From the NCBI GenBank assembly GCA_046331705.1, contig JAXLQJ010000041.1, positions 1-64,000 on the forward strand: DNA of 64,000 bases. Direction: 5' to 3'. Shown in pieces: positions 8,198-17,033 of the stretch. The position numbers and the translations under genes are program-made. The DNA comes from JADJOY01 sp046331705 [NCBI: bacterium]. Its GTDB lineage: Bacteria; JADJOY01. Numbering within the stretch: position 1 is the first letter of the stretch; the number at the start of each line of letters is the position of its first letter. The notes beneath the pieces were generated by a model. The model did no database searches, had not been told where the DNA came from, and was given only the letters and a program-made list of their open reading frames with translations.

Positions 8198-9031
8198 TCA
8201 TGGGGCGCCGAGCGCCGAAGCGCGCAGCGACCGCGCCCAGCCGAGCACGCTCTGCCAGGCCTGCTGCACCGGCTCCCAGGCGAGAACGTCCCGCCCCCAC
8301 ACGGTGCCCGCCGCCAACCCCACGATCAGCACCAGCGCGAGCCCGTCCGCGGCTCCGAAGCGATGCTCGGCGAGCTCCGTTCGTTGCTCGCCGGAGCCGA
8401 AGCCACGGGTCTCGAGCGCTGCGGCGAGGCGGTCCGCGCGCCGCACGGCCGTGAGGAACATCGGCACCACCAGCGGCGTGTACCGACGCATCCGCGCCAG
8501 CACGTTGCCGCGATCGAGATCGAGACCGCGTGCGCGCTGCGCCTCGGCGACCGCACGCCCCGACGACACGAACGTGGGCACCAGCCGAAACGCCAGCGTG
8601 AGCGCGAACGCGACCCGGTAGGGCAGCCCCAGCGAACGCAGGCCGTAGGCGAACTCCTCGACGCGGGTCGTGGCCAGAAAGAGCACGCCCGAGCCGACCA
8701 TGAGGGCGAGCCTGAGACCGAGCGCGGCGGCGCGGCCGAGCCCCGCCGGGTCGAAGCCCGCGCGCAGCAACCCGCCCTCGGGCGCGAACAGCCACCACAT
8801 CGAGGTGGTCGCCACGAACAACGTGATCAGGAGCGACGCCATGCCGGCGAGCGCGTCGAGCACCCGACCGAGCGCCGCGCCCGCCAGCACGATCCCCATC
8901 AGCACCAGCAGCGTGTCGAGGCGATCCAGTCGCATCGCCACGGCGAAGAACGCCGGCAGCAGCACGATCTTGGTCACCGGGTGCAGCCGGTGCAGCGCGC
9001 TCTCTCGATCGACGTAGAGAAAGAGCTTCAC
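8198..9031 (-). CDS. ecfT: ECF transporter T component (EcfT)
   Basis: EcfT is the transmembrane coupling subunit of energy-coupling-factor vitamin/metal importers. The 277-residue product has about five hydrophobic helices and two coupling motifs, ARG in QRARGLDLD and TRG in LETRGFGSG, which dock into the ATPases. The start is a GTG at 9031 whose last two bases belong to the TGA stop of the upstream ATPase gene (GTGA overlap), a sign of translational coupling. The frame extends far upstream inside the ATPase gene, but that part is a shadow of it. Confidence 0.85.
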   Translation of the reverse strand: MKLFLYVDRESALHRLHPVTKIVLLPAFFAVAMRLDRLDTLLVLMGIVLAGAALGRVLDALAGMASLLITLFVATTSMWWLFAPEGGLLRAGFDPAGLGRAAALGLRLALMVGSGVLFLATTRVEEFAYGLRSLGLPYRVAFALTLAFRLVPTFVSSGRAVAEAQRARGLDLDRGNVLARMRRYTPLVVPMFLTAVRRADRLAAALETRGFGSGEQRTELAEHRFGAADGLALVLIVGLAAGTVWGRDVLAWEPVQQAWQSVLGWARSLRASALGAP

Positions 9032-10722
9032 GATCCCGCTCCGGCGGGTCCCGACCGCTCGCCGAGCGCCGCGGTGAGCGCCTCCGGGGTGAGCGTCTCG
9101 AGCCCGAGCATCTGCCCGAGGCGCCACGCCGCGGGCGTGCGCAACCTGGCCTCGGCGAGCACGCGCTCGTTCCGGAACAGCTCGCGCACTCCACCGTCGA
9201 AGACCAGCTTGCCGCCAGCCATCACCACGGCGCGCTCGCAATGACTCGCCACGACCTCCATGGCGTGCGTGATCACCAGCACGGTGTGACCGCGACGATG
9301 AAGATCCGCCAGCAACGCCAGCATCCGCTCGCGATCGTTGTAATCGAGGCCGGTGGTGGGCTCGTCGAGAACCAGCACCTCGGGCTCGGTGGCGAGGACG
9401 CTGGCGACCGCGAGGCGCTGGCGCTGGCCCTTGGTCAGCACGAACGGATCGCGATCGCGCGCGTCGGCGAGACCGACCACCTGAAGCGCCGCGACGATGC
9501 GGGCCTCGAGATCGGCTTCGGGCACGCCGAAGTTCCGTGGGCCGAACGCCATCTCCTCCCACACCGTCGCGGAGAAGATCTGGTGATCGGGATCCTGGAA
9601 CACGTAGCCGATCCGCCGCGCCAACGCGGCCGTGCCTTGCTTGCGCGTGTCCTCGCCAGCGATCCGGATGGCGCCACTCGACGGCCGGAGCAAGCCGTTC
9701 AGATGCTTGGCGAGCGTGGTCTTTCCCGAGCCGTTCGCCCCCAGGAGCGCCACGAACTCGCCGGGACGAACGGCGAAGCTCACGTCGTCCACCGCCGGGC
9801 GATCGCGCAGCGGGTAGCGGTGCACCAGCCGATCGACCTCGATGAGCGGCTCGCCGCCGCGCGGCGCGGGACGGGCATCTGGGGCGCCCGGGGCGGCGCG
9901 CGCGGTGCGGCTCGCCAGCTCGCGGCGTAGCGCGTCCTCGTGCGGGACCTCGGCGAGCCCCAGCCGCGACGCGATCCGCGCCGCCACGGGGGGCTCGACA
10001 CCGGCGTCGGCCAGCCCGGCGACGTCGAGGAGAACGCGGCGCGGCGGGCCGTCCTTCGCCACCGCGCCGGCGTCGAGGTGCAGCACGCGATCGAGATCGA
10101 GGATCTCCTCGGTCTCGTGCTCGATCACCGCCACCGCGAGGCCGTCGCGCGCGAGCTCCCGCAAGATCGCATGGACCTCCGCCTTGCCCACGGGATCGAG
10201 ATCGGTCGTCGGCTCGTCGAGCAGGATCACGCTCGGCCGCATCGCCAGCACCGACGCGATCGCCAGCCGCTGCTTCTCGCCTCCCGACAGGGTGGCCGGC
10301 TCGCGCTTCTCGAAGCCCGCGAGCCCCACGCGTCCCAGGCAATGGCTCACCCGGCGCGCGATCTCGTCACGCGGCACACCCAGGCTCTCGGCGCCGAACG
10401 CCACCTCGAGGCGGGCGTTGGTGCTGAAGAGCTGCGCGTCGAAGTCCTGAAAGACCATGCCGGCATGACGCGCGGCGCGCGCCACTCCGACCGCCGCCGG
10501 CGCCTCGCCGCCGAGCCGGACCTCGCCGCGGAGATGGCCTGGAAAGAAGGCGGGGACGAGGCCGTTGGCGCAACGCAGGAGTGTCGTCTTGCCGGCACCG
10601 GAGGCACCGACGATCGCGAGGCTCTCGCCCGCGCCGAGCCCCAGCTCGACGCCGCTCAGGGCGTCGTGCTCGGCGCCGCGATAGCCGAAAGCGAGCGCGC
10701 GAATCTCGAGAACGGCGCTCAT
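9028..10722 (-). CDS. ecfA: ECF transporter fused double ATPase (EcfA1A2-like)
   Basis: The 564-residue product joins two ABC ATPase domains in one chain, where many ECF systems use two separate EcfA subunits. Domain 1: Walker A GASGAGKT at 39-46, signature LSGGE at 145-149, Walker B VILLDE at 165-170. Domain 2: GANGSGKT at 328-335, signature LTKGQ at 429-433, VLVLDE at 449-454. The second signature departs from LSGGQ, so the two sites may be unequal. A linker rich in Arg, Ala and Pro lies around 265-292. The gene sits 51 bp downstream of the S-component and overlaps ecfT by 4 bp. Confidence 0.9.
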   Translation of the reverse strand: MSAVLEIRALAFGYRGAEHDALSGVELGLGAGESLAIVGASGAGKTTLLRCANGLVPAFFPGHLRGEVRLGGEAPAAVGVARAARHAGMVFQDFDAQLFSTNARLEVAFGAESLGVPRDEIARRVSHCLGRVGLAGFEKREPATLSGGEKQRLAIASVLAMRPSVILLDEPTTDLDPVGKAEVHAILRELARDGLAVAVIEHETEEILDLDRVLHLDAGAVAKDGPPRRVLLDVAGLADAGVEPPVAARIASRLGLAEVPHEDALRRELASRTARAAPGAPDARPAPRGGEPLIEVDRLVHRYPLRDRPAVDDVSFAVRPGEFVALLGANGSGKTTLAKHLNGLLRPSSGAIRIAGEDTRKQGTAALARRIGYVFQDPDHQIFSATVWEEMAFGPRNFGVPEADLEARIVAALQVVGLADARDRDPFVLTKGQRQRLAVASVLATEPEVLVLDEPTTGLDYNDRERMLALLADLHRRGHTVLVITHAMEVVASHCERAVVMAGGKLVFDGGVRELFRNERVLAEARLRTPAAWRLGQMLGLETLTPEALTAALGERSGPAGAGS

Positions 10723-10773
10723 CGCCCTGACGCCAGCCGCTTCGGGAATCGACTCACGGTCGCAGCGGGACGC

Positions 10774-11577
10774 TCAGAGGAGTGCCGTGCCGGCGAACAC
10801 CAGCACCGCGGGAACGGCCGCCACCCAGCGCGGATCCAGCCCCGCGGCGGCGGATCCCGTGAAGAAGTAGAGCAGCAAGAGCCCACCGAGCGCGGCGGCG
10901 GGGGTCAGAAAGAGACCCACGAGCCGTAGCGAGCCGCTCGCCGCCGCCGAGTCGTCCGCGAGGATCTGATCCGCGGTCAATCCCCACGCCCGGACCCGCG
11001 GCGCCACCGCGCGCATGACGAACGGCGAAACCACCAAGCTCCACGACACGTTGTTGAAGAAGATGATCGGCGCCACGACGCGCACCGGGAACGCCTGGAA
11101 GAGCAGCCCGCCCCACCCGATCACCAGCGCGCACGCGGCACTCGCCACCACGATCGTGAACGCGTATTGACCGAGCTGGAGCCACACCGGCGAGCTCGCT
11201 GCAGTCGATCCGCCGCCCACCAGGAAGGGCGGCGCGGGCGTACCGTCGAGCGCTCGCCACATCCGATACGGGATCCATCCCAGCAGGAAGTTCCCGAGGA
11301 AGCCGAAGATCGTCACCGGCCCGAGCGTGCCGAAGAAGTCGCCGATGAGGTTGCCGAAGGCGATGCCCCAGGCGGCCGCCGGCCCGAACAGAAACGACGC
11401 GATCGGCGGGATCGCGTTCGCCGGGCGCAGCTCGGTCACGCCGGGGATGAGTGGGATCGGCTTGAACGGGATGAGGATCGCCGCGTACACGGCTGCGCAG
11501 ATCGCGACCAGCACGATCATGCGGGTGTTGCTCCACATGCGGATCAGATCACGCACCGCCAGCCCTCGCGACACCAT
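10774..11577 (-). CDS. ECF transporter substrate-binding (S) component, QueT-like
   Basis: The 267-residue membrane protein has about six hydrophobic helices. Early motifs TELRPANAIPPI and LFGPAAAWGIAFGNLIGDF place it with ECF S-components of the QueT-like type. The specificity cannot be told from sequence; a queuosine precursor or another small organic substrate is possible. The ATG at 11577 is preferred because GAGGGG lies 7 nt upstream and the first helix follows shortly. The open frame upstream to 11724 is Arg/Gly rich and contains the neighbour's terminator. It is the first gene of the order S, A-A, T, kinase. On the minus strand TATACT at 11633-11638 could be the -10 box. Confidence 0.78.
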   Translation of the reverse strand: MVSRGLAVRDLIRMWSNTRMIVLVAICAAVYAAILIPFKPIPLIPGVTELRPANAIPPIASFLFGPAAAWGIAFGNLIGDFFGTLGPVTIFGFLGNFLLGWIPYRMWRALDGTPAPPFLVGGGSTAASSPVWLQLGQYAFTIVVASAACALVIGWGGLLFQAFPVRVVAPIIFFNNVSWSLVVSPFVMRAVAPRVRAWGLTADQILADDSAAASGSLRLVGLFLTPAAALGGLLLLYFFTGSAAAGLDPRWVAAVPAVLVFAGTALL

Positions 11578-11710
11578 CGAGCGCCCCTCGCCACGGATCA
11601 CACGCCGTGTGTGCCGGCGCGAGGGGGCGCCGAGTATAGCCCGCGTCCCGGCACCGTCCACGGGCGTTCCGGCCCGGCGCCGCCCAACCCAGGGCTCGCC
11701 CGAAAACACG

Positions 11711-11738
11711 ATCGCCCGAGGCAAACGCCTCGGGCGAT
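11711..11738 (-). terminator. Strong stem-loop downstream of the pilin gene
   Basis: ATCGCCCGAGGC and GCCTCGGGCGAT form a perfect 12-bp stem with a 4-nt loop, 25 bp past the pilin stop. On the minus strand it is followed by CGTGTTTTCGG, a short T-run. It separates the pilin transcript from the ECF operon that lies downstream on the same strand. Confidence 0.75.
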
Positions 11739-11763
11739 TCGCGACTCCGCTCGGCGAGCGGAA

Positions 11764-12249
<486 letters not shown>

Positions 12250-12881
12250 CCTACCTCCCGGTTGCACTTCACCGGCGACAAGGCAAAGCAACTTCCAAGC
12301 CACACCCTGAAATGTCAGCAGACACTCGGAGAATTGCGAAACCACGAATGATTCTCGGCGAGGCGGGCCGCGAGACGACGACAATCGCCTCCGCTTCGCC
12401 GCTCCGACAACGACTCTGGTCACCGGGCGCCGACGCAAAACGTCACTCACTTCCGCCGCCGCACCTGCCCTCCACAGGAGCCGATTCGATGTCGCTGCGT
12501 CATTCTTTCGGCGCCTACGCGTCAACTCCTCGTTCGCGACGGATCGCTGGCCGCAGAACCGCGCACGTGAGGCTTGCACGATTGCTCGTGATTTCAGGGG
12601 GATGCCGGTGCCACTCGCGACGGCCATGGTCGCGGTGCTGCATGGCACACGTCCTGCTCTAGCGAGTTCGTGGCAACGTCACCGCCACGGGAACGACACG
12701 GCCGAGCGCGACAGACGAGCCAACCGACTTCGCCCCCCCCGGGGGCTTTCTCGGTCCCAATGGTGGGATCGGGAGGGCCCCCGAACCTATTGGAGCGCGG
12801 ACCGCCGCTCGGCGGCGGGTTCCCTGCTTCGCGCGCGATTCCTGCGGCGCGTGCCGCGCGCGGTTACAATCGCCGCTCGCC
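12250..12881. other. Intergenic region between pilin and zinc-ribbon gene
   Basis: Apart from the sigma-54-like promoter near 12288-12302, no gene is supported here. Open frames across it have no recognisable product and no convincing start. A run at 12732-12746 (G, eight C, five G, C) can fold into a short stem followed by TTTC and might end an unseen plus-strand transcript. TACAAT at 12865-12870 may be a -10 box for the gene at 12882. Confidence 0.4.
12288..12302 (-). promoter_or_regulatory. Sigma-54-like promoter for the pilin gene
   Basis: On the minus strand the sequence reads TGGCTTGGAAGTTGC followed by TT. It matches the -24/-12 consensus TGGCACG-N4-TTGC with exact GG and GC spacing. 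Transcription would start near 12277, giving a leader of about 28 nt with the ribosome-binding site at its end. Sigma-54 control of pilA through PilR-type activators is established in several proteobacteria. Confidence 0.65.
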
Positions 12882-13184
12882 ATGAGCCCGACACCGCGAA
12901 CACCCTCGTCGCCGGGCTCACCAGCAGCCGACTACAAGCTCACACTCTACGGGTCCTGCCCGGGCTGTGGTCAGTTCTCCGGGAAGATCGAGTGGCTGGC
13001 CAACGGCTTCCGGGCGCTGCGCGAGCGCCATCAGCGCGAGAGCCCGAACGGCTACTGCACCGGCTGCCGGCGCGACTTCCCGCTCACGTGGGCCCAGGTG
13101 CGACTGCGCGGTCGCATGATCCGCGAGGGTGAGGTACAGCGGATCCTCGTGAGCGACGGCGAAGACCCCGCCTCGGGCACGTGA
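12882..13184 (+). CDS. Small protein with two CxxC motifs (zinc-ribbon-like)
   Basis: The 100-residue product has CPGCG near residue 26 and CTGCR near residue 59. The spacing suggests one zinc-binding site with four cysteines, as in small zinc-ribbon proteins. The rest is charged and matches no family I know. The ATG has no clear Shine-Dalgarno sequence. TACAAT ends 11 nt before it, which would fit a leaderless transcript. A long open frame on the opposite strand covers the same bases but is a composition shadow. The gene is small and of uncertain function. Confidence 0.5.
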   Translation: MSPTPRTPSSPGSPAADYKLTLYGSCPGCGQFSGKIEWLANGFRALRERHQRESPNGYCTGCRRDFPLTWAQVRLRGRMIREGEVQRILVSDGEDPASGT

Positions 13185-13218
13185 TCCGCGACTGGCGCCG
13201 TGCGCCCTCGACCCGCGA

Positions 13219-15135
13219 TCAGGGCCGCCACAAGATCGGGCAGACCCCCGGGCCAGGCCACGTGCGCTCGCCCAGCTCCGCGACGCTTGGCACGTCCGAG
13301 ACGCGCGGACACTCGGCCACGGCAGCGTCGTAGGTGGCGAGCAGCACTCGGGCCGGGACCGAGTCGCTCCAGCGCGTGCCGGGTGACCCGAGGTTGGCAA
13401 CGTCCGAGCGCGAGCCCGCCCCGGGCGACCACCACCCCCGCGAGACGAATCGCTCGCCCTCCGGCACGTACACCTCGACGGGCGCCGCGGCGTGCACCCG
13501 CGCCACCACGCCGTCCTCCGCGCGGCAGAGCTCGAGCGCCGCGCGCGCGGTTCGATAGACATCGCACGCGCCCTCGGGATCCCGGTCCGCGCGATCGGCC
13601 CAGACACGCGTGATCGCCAACGGGCGCTTTCGCAGCGGCTGGATTCGCGTCTGATACGTCTCGGGCTCGAGCGTCACGATCACGTCGCCCGGCGCAGCCC
13701 AATCGAGCAGCCCGGGAAACCTGAGCCAACGATCCGCGGGCGGCGTGACCGCCTGCACCGGCACGACGTCGACGCCGAGCCAATAGTGAAACCAGCGTGG
13801 CGCGACGTGGTGGAAGTAGTAGTACTCGTCGCCCTCGGTGAACCGATAGTGCTGTGGGTGCACGGCGTACTTGTCGCCCACCACCAGCAACCGTCCCGGC
13901 GGCGCGAGCAAGGCGCCGGCACGCTCCGCGACGCGCGCGGCGAAAGCGTCGTGATAGATGGGATCGCGAAACGCGTCGATCTCCGTGGCGACCCCCGGGA
14001 TCAGCGGCGCGCCCACCGCCACCCACAATCCCACGCCGAAGGCCGCCACGCCCCGCGGCCTCCAGCCTCCGGCGAGCGGCCGCGGCGTGAGCGCGCGCTC
14101 GAGGCGCGTGAGCGCCCGCACCGCGAGCAGCACCGCGCTCGGCAGCGCGGGCAAGAGATAGCGCGACTCGCGGCGGCTGATCACCAGCGAGAAGAGCGCG
14201 AGGTTCGCCACCAGCCACAGCGCGTGCAAGCGGTCCTCGGCGCGACCGCGCAGCACGGCGAGGAAGGTCCCGACCAGCATCGACGAGGCGAGCGGCCAGC
14301 GGAACGCGACCACGATCGCGTCGAGGTACTCGAGCCGAGACTCGGCCACGCGGCTGGTGATTCCGCTCTTGTCGGCCTGCGACGTGACGATCTCCGCCAG
14401 CGCCGCGAGCCCGTGGCCGACGTCCCAGCCGAGCCGCCAGCGGAAGAGCGCCACCATTCCCGCGACGAAGAGCGGGATCGGCAGCACCGTCGCGAGCCAG
14501 AATCCCGGCCGCCGGAGCGGTACCGTCGCCGTTCCACCGCGCAGCGACTCGAACACCTCGAACCCCAGCACGAACGGGCCGAGGATCGCGAGGGGATGGC
14601 GGGACGCCAGCGCCAGCAGCGCGCACGCCGCGAACGCCACGTTGGTCCAGGCCGAGCCGCGCTCGCGCCCACGCGAATGGAGGGCGAGCGCGGCCGCCAC
14701 GCATCCGGTCCCCGCCAGATCGGCCATCACGAAGGGTGCGTAGTGGACGAAGAGCCGCGAGCCCGCGAAGAGCAGCGTCGCGGCGAGGGCGCGCAGCGGC
14801 GTGAGCGATCGGACGAAGAGCGCGAAGCACGCGGCGAGCGCCGCATACGACACCAGCGTCGCGAGCACGTGCGGACCGCGCCACGCCCGCGGCGCGCCGT
14901 CGAGGAAGAACACCGCGTCGAGAAGCGAGACCAGCGGCGGGCGCACGCCCTCCAGCCACGAGCCGTGACCGGCGAGGAAGCGCGCGTTGATCAGGTAGTC
15001 CGTGGCGTCGTAGTAGTCGGCGCCCAGATTCCAGGCGAGCGCGAGGTGCGCCGCGAGCCCCAGCAGCAACGGCGCCGTGAGCGCTAGCGCGAGCCCGATC
15101 CGGATGCCGCGCGAGACCGACCTCGCCGGCCTCAT
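13219..15135 (-). CDS. GT39/PMT-like polytopic glycosyltransferase
   Basis: The 638-residue protein has about ten membrane helices in its first 400 residues and a soluble C-terminal part. The acidic loop after the first helix (YYDATDYLINARFL) resembles the catalytic first luminal loop of GT-C enzymes such as GT39 protein mannosyltransferases and ArnT. Such enzymes use polyprenyl-phosphate sugars on the outer side of the inner membrane. The ATG at 15135 overlaps the stop of the GT2 gene upstream (ATGA). A polyprenyl-phosphate-sugar synthase followed by a GT-C enzyme is a functional pair: the first makes the donor, the second transfers it. The acceptor is unknown. Confidence 0.72.
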   Translation of the reverse strand: MRPARSVSRGIRIGLALALTAPLLLGLAAHLALAWNLGADYYDATDYLINARFLAGHGSWLEGVRPPLVSLLDAVFFLDGAPRAWRGPHVLATLVSYAALAACFALFVRSLTPLRALAATLLFAGSRLFVHYAPFVMADLAGTGCVAAALALHSRGRERGSAWTNVAFAACALLALASRHPLAILGPFVLGFEVFESLRGGTATVPLRRPGFWLATVLPIPLFVAGMVALFRWRLGWDVGHGLAALAEIVTSQADKSGITSRVAESRLEYLDAIVVAFRWPLASSMLVGTFLAVLRGRAEDRLHALWLVANLALFSLVISRRESRYLLPALPSAVLLAVRALTRLERALTPRPLAGGWRPRGVAAFGVGLWVAVGAPLIPGVATEIDAFRDPIYHDAFAARVAERAGALLAPPGRLLVVGDKYAVHPQHYRFTEGDEYYYFHHVAPRWFHYWLGVDVVPVQAVTPPADRWLRFPGLLDWAAPGDVIVTLEPETYQTRIQPLRKRPLAITRVWADRADRDPEGACDVYRTARAALELCRAEDGVVARVHAAAPVEVYVPEGERFVSRGWWSPGAGSRSDVANLGSPGTRWSDSVPARVLLATYDAAVAECPRVSDVPSVAELGERTWPGPGVCPILWRP

Positions 15136-15878
15136 GCCCCGCGTCCCGGGCACCCCTCGAGCGCGAGCCGCGCCCGGATGCGCACGACGTCGAGCACCAT
15201 GCGGGTCCCGTCGATGGCCGGTCGGACCTTGGTGCGCGGATCGTTGCGCCACACCACCGGGATCTCGTCGATGCGCATGCCCAGCCGGTGCGCGCGCATC
15301 AGCACCTCGACGTCGAAGGCGAAGCCGGGGGTCACGAGCGGCTCGAAGAGCGCGGGCACCGAGCGATCGGCGAAGAGCTTGAACCCGCACTGGGTGTCGC
15401 GAATCGGGAGTCCGGTCACCGCGCGCACGAAGTGGTTGAACAGCTTGCCGAGGTGCTCGCGCAGCCACGGCTGGTGCACCTCGACGCGACAGTCCGCGAG
15501 CCCGCGCGAACCGATCGCGATCTCCGCGCCGTTGTCGAGACGCCGCTCCAGCGCCTCGACCTCCTCGATCGGCGTCGACAGGTCGGCGTCGCACATGACG
15601 CGCCGGCGACCCCGCGCCGCGAGCATCCCGTCGCGAACGGCGGCGCCCTTGCCGCGATTGTGCTCCGCGCGGACCAGCACCACGGCGGTGCCCTCCGCTC
15701 GCTGAAACGAGCGTACGACCTCGCTCGAGCGATCGCTGCTACCGTCGTCGACCACCACCAGCTCGTGCGGGCCGTCGCCGCGCGCGTCGAGGTAGCGGAG
15801 GATCCGCTCCATCGTCGGCGGGAGGCGCTGCTCCTCGTTGAGCACCGGGATCACGACCGAGAGAACCGGGCCGCTCAT
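15132..15878 (-). CDS. GT2 glycosyltransferase, dolichyl/polyprenyl-phosphate sugar synthase type
   Basis: The 248-residue soluble GT-A fold protein begins with LSVVIPVLNEEQRLPPT and carries VVVDDGSSD, NRGKGAAVRDGM and CDADLSTP, the order seen in DPM1-like synthases, plus IRDTQCGFKLF further on. It probably moves a sugar from a nucleotide donor to polyprenyl phosphate. It has no C-terminal membrane helices, unlike GtrB-type enzymes. The ATG at 15878 is chosen because the fold begins there; the frame is open to 15920. It is translationally coupled to the GT39-like gene through a 4-bp overlap. Confidence 0.88.
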   Translation of the reverse strand: MSGPVLSVVIPVLNEEQRLPPTMERILRYLDARGDGPHELVVVDDGSSDRSSEVVRSFQRAEGTAVVLVRAEHNRGKGAAVRDGMLAARGRRRVMCDADLSTPIEEVEALERRLDNGAEIAIGSRGLADCRVEVHQPWLREHLGKLFNHFVRAVTGLPIRDTQCGFKLFADRSVPALFEPLVTPGFAFDVEVLMRAHRLGMRIDEIPVVWRNDPRTKVRPAIDGTRMVLDVVRIRARLALEGCPGRGA

Positions 15879-15989
15879 CGCGACCCTCGCGCGCACCAGC
15901 GATGGCCGCGAGCCGCGCACCCCGCCACCGCTCGCGCGGGCGCCGGTCCACCACGCCGTCGCCGCTCGCCGCGGCGCGCGAGCCGCGCG

Positions 15990-16958
15990 TCAGCCGGTCG
16001 GTCGAGGGTCATCGCGCCGTGCTGCGTCGCCGGTCTTCGGGCCGATCCACTCGCCGTACACGCTGCCCCAGAACACCTCGCTCTCGATCTTCACGATCCG
16101 CCGCGGCGCTTCCGTCGAGATCCAGATCGTCACCCGGCGCAGCTTCCGCTTCTCCGGTGGCGGCGGTGGGACGTTCACGTTCTGGATCTCCGGCTCGAGG
16201 CGGAAGGTGTCGAACGTGCCCGCCGGCACCGTGACGGTCTCGCGTCCGGCGACGTGCATGGTGATGAGGTAACGACTCTTGCCGTTGAGCACCTCGACCA
16301 GCTTCGAATCCCCCGGCTCGAGCTCGACGCCGCGCAGCAGGAACGCGGCCGTGACGGGATCGTACGAACGCGTGATCGGGAACAACCATTCCTTCGGGTT
16401 GCCGTTCTTGATGCGACGGCTGGTCGCCACCCCGTCCTTCCAGGAGATCTCGAGATGGGTGTCGATCTTGTCGCCGCGCTCGCGCTGACGGAAGTCGAAG
16501 GTCTCGGGCGTGAGGGTCTCAGCGCCGAACACGGCCTCGACGCGGTCGTTCATCTTCCAGATCCAATCGAGCCACGACAGCGTGCGCGCCGTCCCCACCA
16601 CCTTGACGCGCTTCGGCCCGTCGCCCGGCACGGTCTCCACGCTGAGCGTCGCGTTCGCCGCGGCGATCCCCTTCCAGCCGAACTCGTATTGAAGGACTTC
16701 GCCCACCTCGAACGCGGGGTGCACCACCGCATGGGCGGGCAGGACCACGTCCGCGGGCGGCCCTGGGACCCGGATGGCGGTGGGATTGCTGCCCTCGCCT
16801 CGTCCAGGCGAGACGAGGATGGCAACGGCAGCGAGGGCCGCCGCCGCGCGACCCGCGGCTCGCGAGCGCCGGGCGCCGCGAGCGGCCGCTCCGGCAGTGA
16901 TCGAGCGCGCGCGGGTCCGCGCACCCCACCCTTCGCTCGATGCGCGCGTCGCGTTCAT
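15990..16958 (-). CDS. DUF3108-type exported protein
   Basis: The 322-residue product has an Arg/Ala-rich N-terminus with a hydrophobic core (AAAALAAVAILVS) at about 38-50, read as a signal peptide. The mature part contains VGEVLQYEFGWKGI, FDFRQRERGD and VPAGTFDTFRLEPE, matching the DUF3108 family of periplasmic beta-rich proteins. Their molecular role is not established. GGGAGCGAG immediately upstream supports the ATG at 16958. It lies 75 bp after the TMTC-like gene and 111 bp before the GT2 gene, all on one strand. Confidence 0.75.
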   Translation of the reverse strand: MNATRASSEGWGARTRARSITAGAAARGARRSRAAGRAAAALAAVAILVSPGRGEGSNPTAIRVPGPPADVVLPAHAVVHPAFEVGEVLQYEFGWKGIAAANATLSVETVPGDGPKRVKVVGTARTLSWLDWIWKMNDRVEAVFGAETLTPETFDFRQRERGDKIDTHLEISWKDGVATSRRIKNGNPKEWLFPITRSYDPVTAAFLLRGVELEPGDSKLVEVLNGKSRYLITMHVAGRETVTVPAGTFDTFRLEPEIQNVNVPPPPPEKRKLRRVTIWISTEAPRRIVKIESEVFWGSVYGEWIGPKTGDAARRDDPRPTG

Positions 16959-17033
16959 CTCGCTCCCATCCGCTTCCTGCACCGTTCGAGTCCGCCTCGA
17001 TCGCTAGGCTAATGCATCGGCGAAACGTCGTGA

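Noticed and set aside
12602-13132. Plus-strand open frame of 176 codons overlapping the zinc-ribbon gene
   Set aside because: Arg-rich with no motif; the overlapping frame at 12882 has two CxxC motifs and a better start context.
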